Source of the DNA: JAQVWU01 sp964628455
Lineage (GTDB): Bacteria; Bacillota; Clostridia; Oscillospirales; CAG-272
Length of the DNA stretch: 16,687 nucleotides
Reading direction: 5' to 3'
NCBI GenBank assembly: GCA_964628455.1
Contig: CAZVPD010000083.1
Coordinates: forward strand, 1 to 16,687
The translations under genes and the position numbers were made by a program. The notes beneath the pieces were generated by a model. The model ran no database searches. It had not been told where the DNA came from and saw only the letters and a list, made by a program, of their open reading frames with translations. Positions 16,301-16,687 of the stretch are shown here, piece after piece; the stretch's first letter is position 1, and each line of letters opens with the position of its first letter.

Positions 16301-16687
16301 ATTTCTGTCGGATTAGATGTTGCAAGGTTAAATGTTATGCTCATGGTAGGACAGCCCAAACTCACAAGCGAATATATTCAAGCTTCCAGTCGTATCGGAC
16401 GGTCCTATCCCGGTGTGACTTTTGCGTTGTATGATGGATCTAAAAGTCGAGACAGATCGCATTATGAACAATTCAAACAATATCATGAATCATTTTATAA
16501 ATATGTAGAACCTACCGGAGTAACTCCGTTTTCTAAACCCGCTCGTGACCGTGCCCTACATGCGGTAATTATTGCTTTATTAAGACATCTCATCCCTGAA
16601 TTGTCTGAAGAAAAAGATGCGGCAGCTTTTTTACGTAAGGCAGCCTCCGAAAACTTCTTGCGTTTTATGACAAAATATGATAAAATA
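13301..16687 (+). CDS. drmA: DISARM helicase DrmA (3' end cut by window)
   Basis: 1129 codons are visible with no stop; the gene runs off the right edge. It is an SF2-type helicase, the motor of DISARM, which works with the DUF1998 protein DrmB on phage DNA. Landmarks: an acidic low-complexity stretch (about 60-110); SSLGMTFF typical of the family; Walker A in IWFPTGGGKTEAYLG (551-565, K559, T560); a zinc-ribbon-like pair CPWC (687-690) and CPQEKC (721-726); Walker B-like DELHLISGPLG (784-794); STAT motif III shortly after; and motif VI QASSRIGR (1027-1034, arginines 1031 and 1034). Start ATG 13301 has GAGG six nt upstream and lies 10 nt after drmE. Size and motifs match DrmA of 1000-1300 residues, so only a small C-terminal part should be missing. 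Confidence 0.92.
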   Translation, partial: MIDSREMINTRERYLKIIKEELLGPGSEISIPDAEHEIITSSPHMRYSIGILFPKNEKINADNDDSSRIEEISDKSVDFIDDSEINEEKVTSNKLDLVSPADEENLDEEMSLAAQNMPSSLGMTFFIHGNASVINCDIGFATYRHLQVSDCKLPFYPNNPEEYNVPEQLSLYIYYDKEEKCLKLCSSKITKRIVRDLQKNSLKENDEYNLFDMMYKLCNQISGGFIRVPHKIETSLKFGDSDYLDDNQKLDETTAKLTALRRKISDDLYSVTIMFVNDITEHANGTNCLFQPEIRIHSNKNNFVFKEYSGIHDLSILDDEEKSLNLQYRNKKVYGTGLGTSLNWDIDNNGNGFLFNDFFPQVEVPQIDFSLPVDSGVSENALSMKYLSDLENAEKSIKIDYLKELVYAYEKWITNLKSKICDLDEKYRDIAKKNLFGCEKSCKRMYSGIKSLINDEKKWDSFQLANRAMYMQRIHLNIQKNTSNSDRFPYDDELTDVLENLDYYIADKQLTEKYDEKDKYLWRPFQMAFILMSIDSVSDEKSDDRNSVDLIWFPTGGGKTEAYLGLTAFTVFYRKLAHLDESAGTTVIMRYTLRLLTAQQFNRASTLICACEYIRKDSQKLKSKYKTYPLGNSSITIGLWIGGEHTPNMNSGSEKSAQACLSRLDKASIYNLREEKNSYNKFQVLKCPWCGTKMVKEVVNNTVLGSFGYRLKDNRHFELFCPQEKCFFNEILPIQVVDEELYRNPPTLLFGTVDKFAMLPWKKDIGIFFGLNSKNRSPELIIQDELHLISGPLGTMVGLYETVIDLLCKEKGLSTKIVASTATIRRSSEQCSALYDRNVDQFPHPALDAEDSFFAREGSIDHDIGKYGRFYVGLMPSGKTKAMMEIRVIAALLQKINIMKLSDEVKDKYWTLTVYFNSLKDLGKCSTLVNDDIKDFIKRSAYRLGTSRDARMIAEADELTSRVSTTALNETLDKLEKLTFSKENIEKKRYASNILLATNMISVGLDVARLNVMLMVGQPKLTSEYIQASSRIGRSYPGVTFALYDGSKSRDRSHYEQFKQYHESFYKYVEPTGVTPFSKPARDRALHAVIIALLRHLIPELSEEKDAAAFLRKAASENFLRFMTKYDKI

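Overview
The window looks like a piece of an assembled (probably metagenomic) genome of an anaerobic, sugar-degrading Firmicute of the Clostridia type. Supporting signs are consensus SigA-type promoters, GGAGG-type ribosome binding sites, a CotH-family lipoprotein, glycoside hydrolases typical of gut bacteria, and a 10-N scaffold gap at 5985-5994. The taxon is an inference; there is no rRNA or other marker gene.

Left part (1 to about 8.4 kb, clearly GC-rich). The end of the window carries a 41-bp tandem repeat made of small alternating palindromes (1-175), followed by a terminator-like block of three copies of a 17-bp palindromic word (176-228). A leftward three-gene operon follows: a GH172/DUF2961 enzyme, a HAD-IIB (Cof-type) phosphatase and a GH106-like TIM-barrel glycosidase. 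It is driven by a promoter at 4057-4085 and looks like a small glycan-degradation cassette. Divergently, from a promoter at 4352-4380, runs a secreted lipoprotein with an InlB-like repeat domain, a CotH kinase domain and a C-terminal discoidin-like domain. The scaffold gap lies inside this gene. A nested inverted repeat at 6639-6693 separates it from a convergent gene for an all-helical, TPR-like protein of unknown function, which has an exact consensus promoter (8470-8498).

Right part (about 8.5 kb to the end, clearly AT-rich). This is an anti-phage island running off the right edge: a Vsr-family nuclease, a 5-methylcytosine methyltransferase, a DrmE-like protein and the DISARM helicase DrmA, which is cut by the window end. 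The genes are packed as one operon (vsr and the methyltransferase overlap by 13 nt, later gaps are 10-29 nt), all on the plus strand. The content fits a class 2 DISARM system (drmMII, drmE, drmA, with drmB and drmC expected just outside the window) that begins with a Vsr-like nuclease. The methyltransferase would mark host DNA, DrmA with the unseen DrmB would be the DNA-engaging motor, and Vsr would repair T:G mismatches left by deaminated 5-methylcytosine. The sharp composition change at about 8.4-8.5 kb suggests the island was acquired by transfer.
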